Part shown: positions 1 to 8,810 of the stretch, piece after piece
How positions within the stretch are numbered: the stretch's first letter is position 1
Layout: every line of letters starts with the position of its first letter
Assembly (NCBI GenBank): GCA_015099395.1
Contig: AP024096.1
Location: forward strand, 1,364,001-1,428,000
Origin: Ktedonobacteria bacterium brp13
GTDB taxonomy: Bacteria; Chloroflexota; Ktedonobacteria; Ktedonobacterales; Ktedonobacteraceae
Reading direction: 5' to 3'
DNA length: 64,000 nt
Made by a program: the position numbers and the translations under genes
The notes under the pieces: model-generated
Told to the model about the DNA's origin: nothing
Seen by the model: the letters and a program-made list of their open reading frames with translations, nothing else
Databases searched by the model: none

Positions 1-1
1 A

Positions 2-379
2 GCCATCGAAGAGATTCTGCGCTTCTTGCCACCGGTCTGGTTCACTATACGTCGTACCACCAGCGAGGTTGAGTTAGGTGGACAAACACTGCCCGCCAAC
101 GCTATCGTGATGGCCTGGAACTCTTCTGCTAACCGCGATCCAGAGCAGTTTCCCAATCCAGATCACTTCGATATCGAACGCGAGCCCAACCGTCACCTTA
201 CCTTCGGTCATGGCATCCACTTCTGTATCGGAGCCCCTCTGGCCCGCCTGGAAGCGAAGATTGTTCTTCCCATGTTGCTCGACCAACTCAAAGACATCAA
301 ACGCGTACCCGACTTCCCGATCAACGTACGTGCAGGAATTGTCTACGTCATCCAATCGCTCCCCATTACCTTCCTATAG
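2..379 (+). CDS. Cytochrome P450, C-terminal part (5' end outside window)
   Basis: This is the last 125 residues of a cytochrome P450, open at the window edge in frame 2. The visible part starts in the region of the K-helix, with an EExLR motif (AIEEILRF) and the RR pair that follows it. It continues through the meander (NRDPEQFPNPDHFDIER) to the heme-binding loop FGHGIHFCIGAPLAR, whose Cys is the thiolate ligand. The C-terminus is typical of soluble bacterial class I P450s. The substrate cannot be told from this fragment. A 64-bp hairpin lies 74 bp downstream, between this gene and the convergent LRR gene. Confidence 0.95.
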   Translation, partial: AIEEILRFLPPVWFTIRRTTSEVELGGQTLPANAIVMAWNSSANRDPEQFPNPDHFDIEREPNRHLTFGHGIHFCIGAPLARLEAKIVLPMLLDQLKDIKRVPDFPINVRAGIVYVIQSLPITFL

Positions 380-452
380 AACAGCATAGGCCAGGAACAG
401 TATGGGCCAGCTATTCGACAATGATACATAACTGTAGTGTGTCGTGTGAAAT

Positions 453-516
453 GGCCTGAGGCGGGCGTTGACAGGGATGGGTTCAGTCCCATCTTTGTCA
501 ACGCCCGCCTCAGGCC
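453..516. terminator. Long perfect hairpin between convergent genes
   Basis: Two 21-base arms (453-473 and 496-516) are perfectly complementary, and a second 6-bp stem (476-481 with 488-493) sits inside the loop. It lies between the P450 stop and the stop of the convergent LRR gene, so a bidirectional terminator is the simplest reading. There is no T-tract, and the stem is much longer than in a standard intrinsic terminator. A dispersed palindromic repeat is the alternative. Confidence 0.6.
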
Positions 517-572
517 TCTAGCATTGAGCATACGATCCTGCATGCTTTTGTCGTTAGCCTACACCTCTGTTG

Positions 573-1523
573 CTATCTGTATACCAGGCATCCACGCGCT
601 TCAAGTTGTTGTATCCACGTGGGGTAGGACCTGAGTTTGTTCCAGCGTAGATCGAGTTTCTCAAGTCTGGGCAGATCCTTCAGTCCTTCAGGAAGGGTGA
701 GCAACCGATTTGCTCTCAAGTCGAGATACCGTAGTTGTGATAGCTTGCTCAAGGTTTCAGGAATCGCTACTAACGTATTGTTACGCAGATCCAGAGACGT
801 GAGCTTGCTTAGATCACCTGGCGTGGTGGGCAGTGTCGTTAATTGATTGTTACGCAGGTCCAACGTGGTGAGCTCGCTCAGGTTGCCAAGCATGGCGGGT
901 AGGGTCGTGAGATGATTGTTCATCGCATGCAATTGCCACAATGATGCTGGCAGCGTTGTCAACATGTTGTGGCCCACACTCAAGTCTGTAAGACCTACGA
1001 GCTCGCCAATAGTGGCTGGGATACTCGCCAACCGGTTATGATACACGCTTAGCCTTTTGAGCTTACGTAACTGGTTGATCTTTGCAGGGAGCGATGTCAA
1101 CCGATTCGCATCGCAATGCAGCTCTTCCAACTCCGACATATCACCCAACCATTCTGGCAGTGTTTCCAGCTGGTTGTTATCCAGGTATAACGTTCGTAAA
1201 TGGCTCAGTCGCTGCAACCATGCAGGTAATACCTTCAATCGATTGCCCGCGAGGTCGAGATGTTGAAGATGAGGGAGAAGCATGAGTGCTTCTGGCAGCG
1301 AGGCCAATGCACAATAGCGCAGCGATAATGAAGTCACATGCTGTTCAGCATTAATGCTGACGGCACCACTATATTCATCGATCCCACCGGTCGCCCATGG
1401 CAGGGCCTTTCCAGAGCCAGGTATACCGTTTACCTGAAGTTGCTGCTCTAGCTCTTTGAGCGCGGTCGCCTCATTTATTTGCATACTACTGTCACTATAA
1501 TACTGCTTACCTTCTTCTAACAT
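573..1523 (-). CDS. Leucine-rich-repeat protein
   Basis: A 316-aa protein made almost wholly of about nine to ten leucine-rich repeats of the bacterial/plant-like LxxLxLxxNxLxxLP type, each about 23 residues (for example LQHLDLAGNRLKVLPAWL). An N-terminal segment of about 65 residues without repeats precedes them. There is no signal peptide or membrane segment, so it is probably a cytoplasmic protein-binding scaffold. One repeat near residues 190-205 is shortened (LPASLWQLHAMNNHLTTLP), which suggests an internal deletion of about one half repeat. A good ribosome site (AAGGAAG) lies 7 bases before the ATG. The partner is unknown. Confidence 0.85.
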   Translation of the reverse strand: MLEEGKQYYSDSSMQINEATALKELEQQLQVNGIPGSGKALPWATGGIDEYSGAVSINAEQHVTSLSLRYCALASLPEALMLLPHLQHLDLAGNRLKVLPAWLQRLSHLRTLYLDNNQLETLPEWLGDMSELEELHCDANRLTSLPAKINQLRKLKRLSVYHNRLASIPATIGELVGLTDLSVGHNMLTTLPASLWQLHAMNNHLTTLPAMLGNLSELTTLDLRNNQLTTLPTTPGDLSKLTSLDLRNNTLVAIPETLSKLSQLRYLDLRANRLLTLPEGLKDLPRLEKLDLRWNKLRSYPTWIQQLEARGCLVYR

Positions 1524-1614
1524 GATTGGCTTCCTTTATTTACGGTATATTATTAATAGGACGGATTTTCACTTTATAAAGTTTAGTGTACCTTATAAAA
1601 TATGATAGTGTAAT

Positions 1615-2028
1615 TCATGGTGTTGTGGATGGTGATGGTGCCGTTGGTGGAGTATATGGCTGCAATGGATGACCTGGTCGTCTGATAGCTGCCCGATCGA
1701 TCTCTTTTTGCAGAAAGTAGTTGAGTAGGGTTCGGATTGTTGCGATAGCCGCAAGTTGTCCAATATCTCCCCAGGTTGGGGCAATAGCCGTTCGTAAAAT
1801 ATCAGCACCTAATTCGAACTCAAGGGCAAGGGCTAGCCACCTGCCTAACTGTAACCTGATATATTCGGTCTCTGTGTCTTGCGAATGAGTGATCCCTCTA
1901 CGTTTTCGCACAAATAGTGGAAGTGCGCGCAGGGCTGCTTGTAATGCCCCCAGGGCAATCAATAGCCCTGCGACTACTTCAACCCCTGAGGCAAGATAGC
2001 TTGTCCATAGTTTAAGAAAGATCTCCAC
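1615..2028 (-). CDS. DUF1622-like small membrane protein
   Basis: A 137-aa protein. The GTG at 2028 is chosen because a purine-rich site (GAGGAG) precedes it, and because the longer ATG start at 2109 would place 27 residues inside the upstream cupin gene. The first segment (about residues 8-30, SGVEVVAGLLIALGALQAAL) is hydrophobic. A short basic loop and a second hydrophobic region (LGADILRTAIAP) follow, with a proline/threonine-rich tail. This is the pattern I associate with the DUF1622 family of inner-membrane proteins, whose function is not known. It is probably co-transcribed with the cupin 33 bp upstream. Confidence 0.7.
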   Translation of the reverse strand: MEIFLKLWTSYLASGVEVVAGLLIALGALQAALRALPLFVRKRRGITHSQDTETEYIRLQLGRWLALALEFELGADILRTAIAPTWGDIGQLAAIATIRTLLNYFLQKEIDRAAIRRPGHPLQPYTPPTAPSPSTTP

Positions 2029-2060
2029 TGTTTTCGCTCTCCTCTCTTCCTGTATTGTGC

Positions 2061-2549
2061 TTATAGAGGAGCAAGGGTGATACCGAACTGCTGCGACAGT
2101 TCCTGCCATTTCTGGTAGAAAGCGGGTTGGTAGGGCCTGGCTACGACGTGTTCACTTTGAAAGAGTTGGGCCATCTGCTCGAAGTAGCGCTCCAGATTGG
2201 CCGGCATAATGTTGATCAGGACACGTGCACTATTCGTATCAACAGTAAAGCCGTGTTGAATAGTGCGTGGTAGCCAGACAAATGTACCTGGTGCGGCGCT
2301 GAGGGTTTGTGCACCGACGGTGAAGGTCAGAGAACCTTCGAGAATATAGAAGGATTCGTCTTCGCGAGTATGTGTGTGGGCTGGCGGCTCATATCCAGGG
2401 TATAAGAGTGTCTCATTGCATGTAAGCTGTCCGCCTGTATCCGCACTCGTTGCAAGCGGTAAACGTTGTATGGATCTGCTCTCAGTAGCTACCGGGTGCA
2501 CCGATCTGGTGTAAGGGATCATTTTGCGTTTTGCTGGCTGTTCGGTCAT
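2061..2549 (-). CDS. Cupin-domain protein
   Basis: A 162-aa single-domain cupin. The conserved metal site of motif 1 is visible as HTHTREDESFYILEG (two His, a Glu and a downstream Gly). Motif 2 is PRTIQHGF, carrying the third His. Such small cupins are dioxygenases, isomerases or sugar-binding regulatory proteins, and the substrate cannot be assigned. A purine-rich AGAGG precedes the ATG. It reads in the same direction as the small membrane protein downstream and the Nudix gene upstream. Confidence 0.85.
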   Translation of the reverse strand: MTEQPAKRKMIPYTRSVHPVATESRSIQRLPLATSADTGGQLTCNETLLYPGYEPPAHTHTREDESFYILEGSLTFTVGAQTLSAAPGTFVWLPRTIQHGFTVDTNSARVLINIMPANLERYFEQMAQLFQSEHVVARPYQPAFYQKWQELSQQFGITLAPL

Positions 2550-2704
2550 ACATGAGCCTCTCTTTTCCTGATCCTGTTGCTCTTGATCGGAAGGGGATTT
2601 ACGTTGCTATCCTGGCAGGAATATACCATACCTGATACATACCTACATCCTCCATAAGGTGGAACGCAACCCTTTAAGAGAAGCCTGCAAAACCGCCGGA
2701 ACTG

Positions 2705-3334
2705 CTAGCGCAAGCTATATCTCTGTGCGGCTGCAAATACTTGTGCATAATAGTGTGGATTGTGCGGACAGAAATTAGCAGATGTGAAATCTTTTACACT
2801 GGCCGTTAACGTGCCGCCTGTCGCTGTAGGACTGTACTCCAGGCCGGTAATTGTTGTTGTCTGTTGCTGAAAGAGGCGGATGCAATCCAGAGTAGCAAAT
2901 TGAACGATACTGGCGACCTCCTCTTTTTGTAGAATTAATCCTGCTATATCTTGTTGGAGATGATAAAAGTAAAGGTGACAGAACTCGCGATCCTTGAAAT
3001 GCTCAAATACTAATTGATCTTGAATAATGCCCGCAGGAATAAGAGCGGTATAATTGAGTGACAATCCCAGTTCTTCCTGTATCTCGCGTACACCATCACG
3101 CGGCTCTTCATCGGACAGTAAATGACCGGCGGCTGTGATATCCAGTAGATTGGGGAAATCCTTTTTGCAAGCAGCACGCCGTTGGAAGAGCAGTGTTTGC
3201 TTGTCCTGTACTGACTGAAGAAACCAGCACTGAAACGTTTGATGCCAGAGACCCTGAGCATGTACCTCAGCCCGGCTGCGGGTCCCTATGCGCTCCATCT
3301 GATCGTTAAAGATGGCGAGCTGTTCAGTCTCCAT
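2705..3334 (-). CDS. Nudix hydrolase, isopentenyl-diphosphate-isomerase-like subgroup
   Basis: A 209-aa protein. The ATG at 3334 is preceded by AGGTAGGAG at a good distance, so I use it rather than the upstream GTG at 3394. The N-terminal part (LAIFNDQMERIGTRSRAEVH) is the prefix found in the Nudix subgroup related to IPP isomerase. The Nudix box reads AAGHLLSDEEPRDGVREIQE with ELGL following, and by my count is one residue shorter than the canonical spacing. A DUF4743-like or nucleotide-sugar pyrophosphatase role is possible, but the substrate is unknown. The C-terminal 60 residues extend beyond the core fold. Confidence 0.85.
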   Translation of the reverse strand: METEQLAIFNDQMERIGTRSRAEVHAQGLWHQTFQCWFLQSVQDKQTLLFQRRAACKKDFPNLLDITAAGHLLSDEEPRDGVREIQEELGLSLNYTALIPAGIIQDQLVFEHFKDREFCHLYFYHLQQDIAGLILQKEEVASIVQFATLDCIRLFQQQTTTITGLEYSPTATGGTLTASVKDFTSANFCPHNPHYYAQVFAAAQRYSLR

Positions 3335-3472
3335 GAAACTCCTACCTCTCACAAAGGGAATGCCGGGAGGGGCCGCACCTCTCCCGACCCGCAATTCCTA
3401 TAGCCTCGTTATAATCTACTTACGCTCTGATCTCATGACATGATAGCATGTTTTTGCCGAGCATCGTTGGCA

Positions 3473-4153
3473 TTAGTGTAAGCAGACGTCTGCACCGCTC
3501 TCGTCGCCGAAGCAGTGTCCTTCATTTGTCAGAATAACGACTTTTTTAATGATGTTGAATTGCTCGAGTGTCGCAACAATTTCACTATTGATAGTAGCAT
3601 CGGCACCAACGCCGGCTGAGGTAATATGACGGCAAAACTTGACAGTCGCTGTTCCTGACTCAGCAATGCTGCCTTTTTTATTCAGCGTGAGTATGAAGTC
3701 AGTACTCCCGGCACTATTGGTGCTGTTACAATTTGAGGGGCCAGCAATAGAACGTTGTAACTGAGAATAGTACCCTTCTTTCTGCTCAGTAGCTGTAGGA
3801 CCCTGGACCAATTGCTGCATGGCATACGTTTCGATCATCGTAGCGTTTGTGAGGCGCTCTACAGGGACAGCTATATCTGAGCCTGCCTGGCCTGCATGTA
3901 GCGTCGTTTTAGAGAAGTATATTTTGACATGGTATTGTCCGGTTGCAGTAGCTTTTGGCGTGGGACTCGTGATTGTAGCTGTCTGTGTACGTGGTGAGGT
4001 AGGGGCTATACTGATCGGTTGTGCTATTGCCTGGCTGGGACTACAAGCACTGGTGAGTAGCAAGAATGTGACAAGCAACGCCGTGATGATTGCTGTCAAT
4101 GTAAGTGTCTTCTTTATCGGTTGGTTGCCGTTCTGTTGTGCGTAAAACATCAT
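3473..4153 (-). CDS. Lipoprotein with GerMN-like domain
   Basis: A 226-aa protein with a lipoprotein signal: basic N-terminus, a hydrophobic stretch and the lipobox LLTSAC at about residue 37. A Ser/Thr/Pro-rich linker follows. The mature domain (about residues 75-226) starts YHVKIYFSK and contains MQQLVQGPTATEQKEGYYS, which fits the GerMN fold of spore-germination and septal proteins. The last part has several Cys residues, including CFGDESGADVC, that could form disulphides outside the membrane. Ktedonobacteria sporulate, so a role in spores or the cell wall is plausible but inferred. Confidence 0.7.
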   Translation of the reverse strand: MMFYAQQNGNQPIKKTLTLTAIITALLVTFLLLTSACSPSQAIAQPISIAPTSPRTQTATITSPTPKATATGQYHVKIYFSKTTLHAGQAGSDIAVPVERLTNATMIETYAMQQLVQGPTATEQKEGYYSQLQRSIAGPSNCNSTNSAGSTDFILTLNKKGSIAESGTATVKFCRHITSAGVGADATINSEIVATLEQFNIIKKVVILTNEGHCFGDESGADVCLH

Positions 4154-4340
4154 TGCGTATCCTGTTCGTTTACTATAGTTTTGTGCGCGAGATCAAATCA
4201 CTCTTACTCTTTACACTATAAGGAACGCAAGAAATAGTATTTCACGCTTATTACAGCTAGCAATATCTTCTCTTTTATGCGATAGTGTGATATAGCAACA
4301 TTTATTATAAGCGAAAGTATGATACGAGGAGAACGCGACT

Positions 4341-4490
4341 ATGGTTCACTTGCAACCAATGAAGGAAGACACATTTCAACATTGGATGATTGATTTTATA
4401 ACCTTTTATGCACAAGAAAATGTTACGTCTTGGAGTAGTGCACACGTAACGTGTTACCAGCCTCAAAGTAGCAGGCATAAACAGGAATAA
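4341..4490 (+). pseudogene. Truncated GNAT acetyltransferase N-terminus
   Basis: A 49-codon reading frame with ATG at 4341 and a good ribosome site (GAGGAG) about 10 bases upstream. The translation MVHLQPMKEDTFQHWMIDFI resembles the start of GNAT N-acetyltransferases, which open with a strand and then the alpha-1 helix. It then runs through YAQENVTSW and stops at 4490, far short of the about 150 residues needed for acetyl-CoA binding. I see no continuation in the other frames before the next gene. It is either a deletion remnant or a short unrelated peptide. Confidence 0.4.
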
Positions 4491-4562
4491 AGGAATGATC
4501 TGCAAAATAATATGATATACTAGCTCCAAGAGAGATGCACATAGCCTTTGAGAGAGAAGAGA

Positions 4563-7250
4563 GTGACAGAGCCTATATCAAAAAATCTGCCCCTGGCCAT
4601 GTTGCTTACCCCGTGTATTGGACGCGAGTTAGAGATAGAAGCGGCTGGTGAGTTGCTCAGACGAGATGATGTACGATTGCTGACGTTGATAGGTACTGGA
4701 GGCGTTGGGAAAACACGTCTTGCGTTGGCAATTGTGCACCATGTACAAAGTCTTTTCTCTAATGGTTGTGCTTGTGTTTTCCTGGATTCCATCTGGGATA
4801 CAGATGGGGTCATTTCTGCGATCTGTCAGCAACTCAATATCCGTGCTGTGGAACAGCAGCAACTTGTAGAGACGCTCAAAGCAGCACTCAAAGAGAAGCG
4901 AATGCTCCTGCTGCTCGATAACTTCGAGCAGGTTATCAGTGCAGCACCGCTCCTTCTCGACTTGTTGATTGCTTGCCCAGATCTTAAACTCCTTGTTACT
5001 AGCCGCATTATTCTTCGTGTTCGTGGTGAATATGAACTGCATATTCCACCATTGTCTTTATCAGATGTCCGTGGAAACTGTACTCCTGAAGAACTTCTAC
5101 AATCCGCCGCCGTTCAACTCTTTGTGCAACGGGTGCAGGCCTTCCAACCGACTTTTCAGTTCAATGGGATCAATGCACGCTGTATCGCAGAAATTTGTAT
5201 GCACCTGGACGGATTGCCACTCGCGATAGAACTCGCGGCGGCCCGCATCCGACTCTTTTCACCTCAAATGCTTCAGGAGCGCCTGGAGAAACGATTACCC
5301 CTCCTTATCAACGGCCCGCAGGATCTTCCTTTTCGCCAGCAGACCCTGAGAGACACGCTCGCTTGGAGCTTTACATTGCTCGATAGCCAGGAACAACGCC
5401 TCTTCAGGTTGCTTGCCGCTTTTCACGACGGCTTTACAATTGAAGCCGCAGAACGCGTCTGCGGAACAGGGAAAGCAACTGCTGATCTCCTCACCTTACT
5501 CCTTGAAAAAAGCCTTCTCCAGCAGAAGGAGCCAACCAGCGAAGATCGGCGTCTGTTCATGCTTGAAACAATTCGCGAATATGCCCAGGAATGTTTGGCA
5601 CTGAACCTGAAGGAAGAAGAAATGGCGCACCGCGCCCATGCAAACTATTATCTCACCCTGGTCGAAACAATGGAGTCTAAACGAGAGCATATAGAGCACA
5701 GTGCCTGGTACACATTTTTTGTACAGGAGCAGGCAAATGTGGGCGCAGCGTGGTGCTGGATAGTAGAGCAACGTGAGATGGAGCTGACGTTGCGTTTTTG
5801 TAACGCGCTCAGGGCTTTTTGGATAGCGAATGGAATCTGGCTGTATGAAAAGGAATATCATATCCTGGCACAAATCCTTCTGGAATACGACGTAGCAAGA
5901 GCTACTCCAGTTTTAGTATTAGCAAAGGCACTGGTGACGACCGGTATCCTGGCCTTCTACCAGCACGATTATGACCGATGCGTATCCTTCTATGAAGAGA
6001 GTCTGCAACTGTGCCGTAAACAGGGAGACAGTGTAGGTGCTGCTACCATCCTCAATGAACTCGGAAAAGTGGCGCGTTTGCGCGGTCAACGTTCTGATGC
6101 CCTTGCATTTCTCCATGAGAGTCTCGCAATCTACCGAACTACAGGGAATCGGCAAGGATGTGCTCAGGCACTACTGCTTCTGGCTGATGTCGCCTCTTCT
6201 CAATTTCACCAGGATGAAGCGCTGCCACTGATTCAGGAGAGTTTAGCTCTCTTCAGGGAAGTCGGTGATACGCGGGGCTGTGCAGCTGCACTCGGTATTC
6301 AGGCGCAAATCTTCGATTTTCAGGGAGACCAGAAGCGAGCTCAAGCGCTGGCCGAAGAAAGTCTGGTGCTGTATCGAGAGGTTGGTGATACCTGGGAAAG
6401 CGGGAATGCTCTCCTGGAAATGGCGAAGTTTGCACTCATCCGCTGTGATTATGCGCTTGCCTACCGCTGGGCTGCTGAAAGCCTCACTATCACGCGTGAA
6501 ATCAGGAATCGAGAAGGCAGCGCCTGGGCACTTTGTCTCATGGGGCATGCCAGACTCTATCTGGAAGAGGAGATAGCAGGAATGGCACTCCTTCAGGAGA
6601 GTCTCAAATGCTATCATGATCTGGGTAACCGCAAAGGAGTCGCGCTCTTACTGCTCACATTTGCGCGCCGATCATTTGAACGGGGAGACTACTCTATGGC
6701 ACAGGCATATGGCTCAGAGAGTCTTACCATTTTTATTGAGCGCGATAGCCGGCTCGCGATTATTGGTGGGTTGGAAATCCTGGGGAAGATCGCCGCAGCC
6801 CAGGGGCACTATAAGCAAGCCACACTCCTCCTGGCTGCGACAACAACAGCACGTTCAGAAGCCGGACTCGCTGAAATAGCAACAAGCGAGCCCTCAGACG
6901 AGCAGATAATAGCAGCCGCCCAGGCTCAACTAGGAGAACGTGCCTTCAAGGCGCTATGGAAGGAAGGATGCGTGATGACACCGCAACAGGCATTCAACGC
7001 TTCCATGCTCAAACCAGCACAAAAGGGCACCGCAAAGACTATTCATCCATACACGCCTGCTCAGATTACAGCTCGCGAAATGGAGGTTCTCAACCTCATG
7101 ACCAGAGGTTTCACAAATCCTCAGATTGGTCACCAGCTTACTATCAGCCCGGTTACTGTCAATGCTCATGTACGTTCGATCTATAACAAACTCGATGTGA
7201 ACTCACGTAGTGAAGCAACACGCTACGCACTAGAACATCATCTGGTGTAG
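4563..7250 (+). CDS. Large ATPase-TPR-LuxR transcriptional regulator
   Basis: An 895-aa regulator counted from GTG 4563, which follows a purine-rich AGAGAGAAGAG; TTG 4548 is also possible. The N-terminal NTPase domain (about residues 20-330) shows Walker A GTGGVGKT (44-51), Walker B LLLLDNFEQV and the GLPLAIELAAARI motif typical of NB-ARC/AfsR-like STAND ATPases. A central stretch (about 390-780) is made of TPR repeats such as ALAFLHESLAIYRTTGNRQG. The last 60 residues form a LuxR/GerE helix-turn-helix (LTAREMEVLNLMTRGFTNPQ). It resembles MalT/LAL regulators: a ligand or partner binds the TPR region, ATP drives oligomerisation, and the HTH activates transcription. The target is unknown. No partner gene is obvious nearby. 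Confidence 0.93.
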   Translation: MTEPISKNLPLAMLLTPCIGRELEIEAAGELLRRDDVRLLTLIGTGGVGKTRLALAIVHHVQSLFSNGCACVFLDSIWDTDGVISAICQQLNIRAVEQQQLVETLKAALKEKRMLLLLDNFEQVISAAPLLLDLLIACPDLKLLVTSRIILRVRGEYELHIPPLSLSDVRGNCTPEELLQSAAVQLFVQRVQAFQPTFQFNGINARCIAEICMHLDGLPLAIELAAARIRLFSPQMLQERLEKRLPLLINGPQDLPFRQQTLRDTLAWSFTLLDSQEQRLFRLLAAFHDGFTIEAAERVCGTGKATADLLTLLLEKSLLQQKEPTSEDRRLFMLETIREYAQECLALNLKEEEMAHRAHANYYLTLVETMESKREHIEHSAWYTFFVQEQANVGAAWCWIVEQREMELTLRFCNALRAFWIANGIWLYEKEYHILAQILLEYDVARATPVLVLAKALVTTGILAFYQHDYDRCVSFYEESLQLCRKQGDSVGAATILNELGKVARLRGQRSDALAFLHESLAIYRTTGNRQGCAQALLLLADVASSQFHQDEALPLIQESLALFREVGDTRGCAAALGIQAQIFDFQGDQKRAQALAEESLVLYREVGDTWESGNALLEMAKFALIRCDYALAYRWAAESLTITREIRNREGSAWALCLMGHARLYLEEEIAGMALLQESLKCYHDLGNRKGVALLLLTFARRSFERGDYSMAQAYGSESLTIFIERDSRLAIIGGLEILGKIAAAQGHYKQATLLLAATTTARSEAGLAEIATSEPSDEQIIAAAQAQLGERAFKALWKEGCVMTPQQAFNASMLKPAQKGTAKTIHPYTPAQITAREMEVLNLMTRGFTNPQIGHQLTISPVTVNAHVRSIYNKLDVNSRSEATRYALEHHLV

Positions 7251-7453
7251 AGAAGAAGAAACAGGCACAAAATCCTTCTCTGCTCGTTCAATTAAACGAT
7301 CTTTCCCAATCCTGGTATATGCAACAACACTCGTACAAAATACTCTATTCAAACGATGCTCATCTGTATCTTCCGACCATATACTCTCCATAGTAATAGA
7401 AGCAGATTCACAGGGAAGAAAATTCCCGCGTGTAAATTGAAGAGAGAGGATAC

Positions 7454-8503
7454 ATGATAATGCAGAATGTATTAGATAATCCAGCTAACACACTTGAAAC
7501 GTTTAGCGTCTTTGCAGAACATGACCAACTAGAGTCTGTAGAAACCTACCGCGCTGCGCTTAAAGCCATTGTCGAGGTACTGCCTCAACCTGGGGGTCTG
7601 CTGTACCTGCCAGATCTGCCAACCCTCATCATTCCTGATTTACATGCGCGCAGAGAGATGCTCCTGGCTATTCTCAAGACACACATCATGGAAGGCTCTT
7701 CTGCGGGCAAACAGGTCTTTGAACTCTTACAGCAAGGGCATATAAATGTCGTCTGCCTTGGTGATATTGTTCACTCGGAAGAACGATCTCACTGGGTGAT
7801 TAATCTGGATGGGGAATGTACTCCTGAATTGTTGGACAAAGAAATGGTGCGTTCGCTTGGAGCGGGGGCCATGGTCATGTATCTCAAGCTACAATTTCCC
7901 GACCACTTTCATTGCTTACGGGGGAATCACGATGACATGGCTGGGGAATTGGGGACATTCAGAAAATTCGTTGGGATACGACGTGATGAGCAGGACGAAG
8001 TGGTACTCGTTGACGGTCGTCCTATCTTAACCGCTGACAAAGGGGAACCAGAAATTGTCAGAGATTGGGTGCTAACCAGGGAAGGTTGGGGACAAGCATT
8101 TTTAGATGCATGGACGCAGTTTGAGCGAGCACTTCCTTTGTTTGCACAAGGATCCTATTATGTTATGAGCCATACGCTTCCCAACATTCCTGTCTCTGAA
8201 TCTGCTCTTTGCGACCCCAACAAACTGCGGGAGATCACCTTAGAACTGACCTCGAATAGAGGAATCAATCGCCTGGCGATCGAGAGTACGCTGGACAATC
8301 TGGGCATGAAAAACAGTGTCCAGCGCTGGTTCTACGGACATACTCCTGTTCCTCCCGCGAAAAACGACGGCAAATACGAAGAAGATCTGGATGGCCTTAT
8401 CATCCGTCTCAATAATCCGAAGAAGCAGGTCTTTGCCTATGTCCCTGAAGCAGGCAATGAGCGACACTTCGATCCCATCAGAGATGTGTATGTTATTGAG
8501 TGA
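7454..8503 (+). CDS. Calcineurin-like metallophosphoesterase
   Basis: A 349-aa protein with the metal-ligand motifs of the calcineurin-like superfamily in order: PDLHAR (D-x-H, about residues 56-61), GDIVHSE (GD motif, about 99) and RGNHDD (GNH motif, about 155), then a C-terminal YGHTPVP (GH-x motif, about 297). The arrangement is close to the PPP/ApaH type, but the second motif is GDIVHSE rather than GDYVDRG. Phosphodiesterase or phosphatase activity with two metal ions is expected; the substrate is not predictable. The start follows GAGAGAGGA. Confidence 0.85.
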   Translation: MIMQNVLDNPANTLETFSVFAEHDQLESVETYRAALKAIVEVLPQPGGLLYLPDLPTLIIPDLHARREMLLAILKTHIMEGSSAGKQVFELLQQGHINVVCLGDIVHSEERSHWVINLDGECTPELLDKEMVRSLGAGAMVMYLKLQFPDHFHCLRGNHDDMAGELGTFRKFVGIRRDEQDEVVLVDGRPILTADKGEPEIVRDWVLTREGWGQAFLDAWTQFERALPLFAQGSYYVMSHTLPNIPVSESALCDPNKLREITLELTSNRGINRLAIESTLDNLGMKNSVQRWFYGHTPVPPAKNDGKYEEDLDGLIIRLNNPKKQVFAYVPEAGNERHFDPIRDVYVIE

Positions 8504-8810
8504 AAGTTGCTCAATCGTTGGCTGACTGAAAACGCTTCCCTGACCAATTGAAGATGATTACATAGCGCTACCTTTTTTTCTAGAGACATCACCTTAGGGT
8601 GATGACTAAGGACATCTCCTGATAGACAGTTTTGGCGTTGGACCTTATGCTCATAGTGTAGATTATTGTGTGTGCTAGCATATCTGACGATGTTGATGGT
8701 TGATAGTTGGCCTGTTAGCGCATTGCATGAGTTATCCTGCTAACGTTATAATAATCTTTAGAGCGTAGTTGTGTACAGCCGCTATAAAAATAATGAGATC
8801 AGGTGAGCCT
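8504..8810. other. Intergenic region, no gene seen
   Basis: This spacer of about 300 bases separates two plus-strand genes. A small stem (8587-8593 with 8598-8604, loop of 4) could end transcription of the phosphoesterase gene. I see no convincing reading frame and no clear sigma-70 promoter. The AT-rich stretch just before 8811 probably holds the promoter of the CopD-like gene. Confidence 0.4.

Noticed and set aside
573..1523. Plus-strand open frames opposite the LRR gene
   Set aside because: They mirror the repeat structure on the coding strand and have no ribosome sites.
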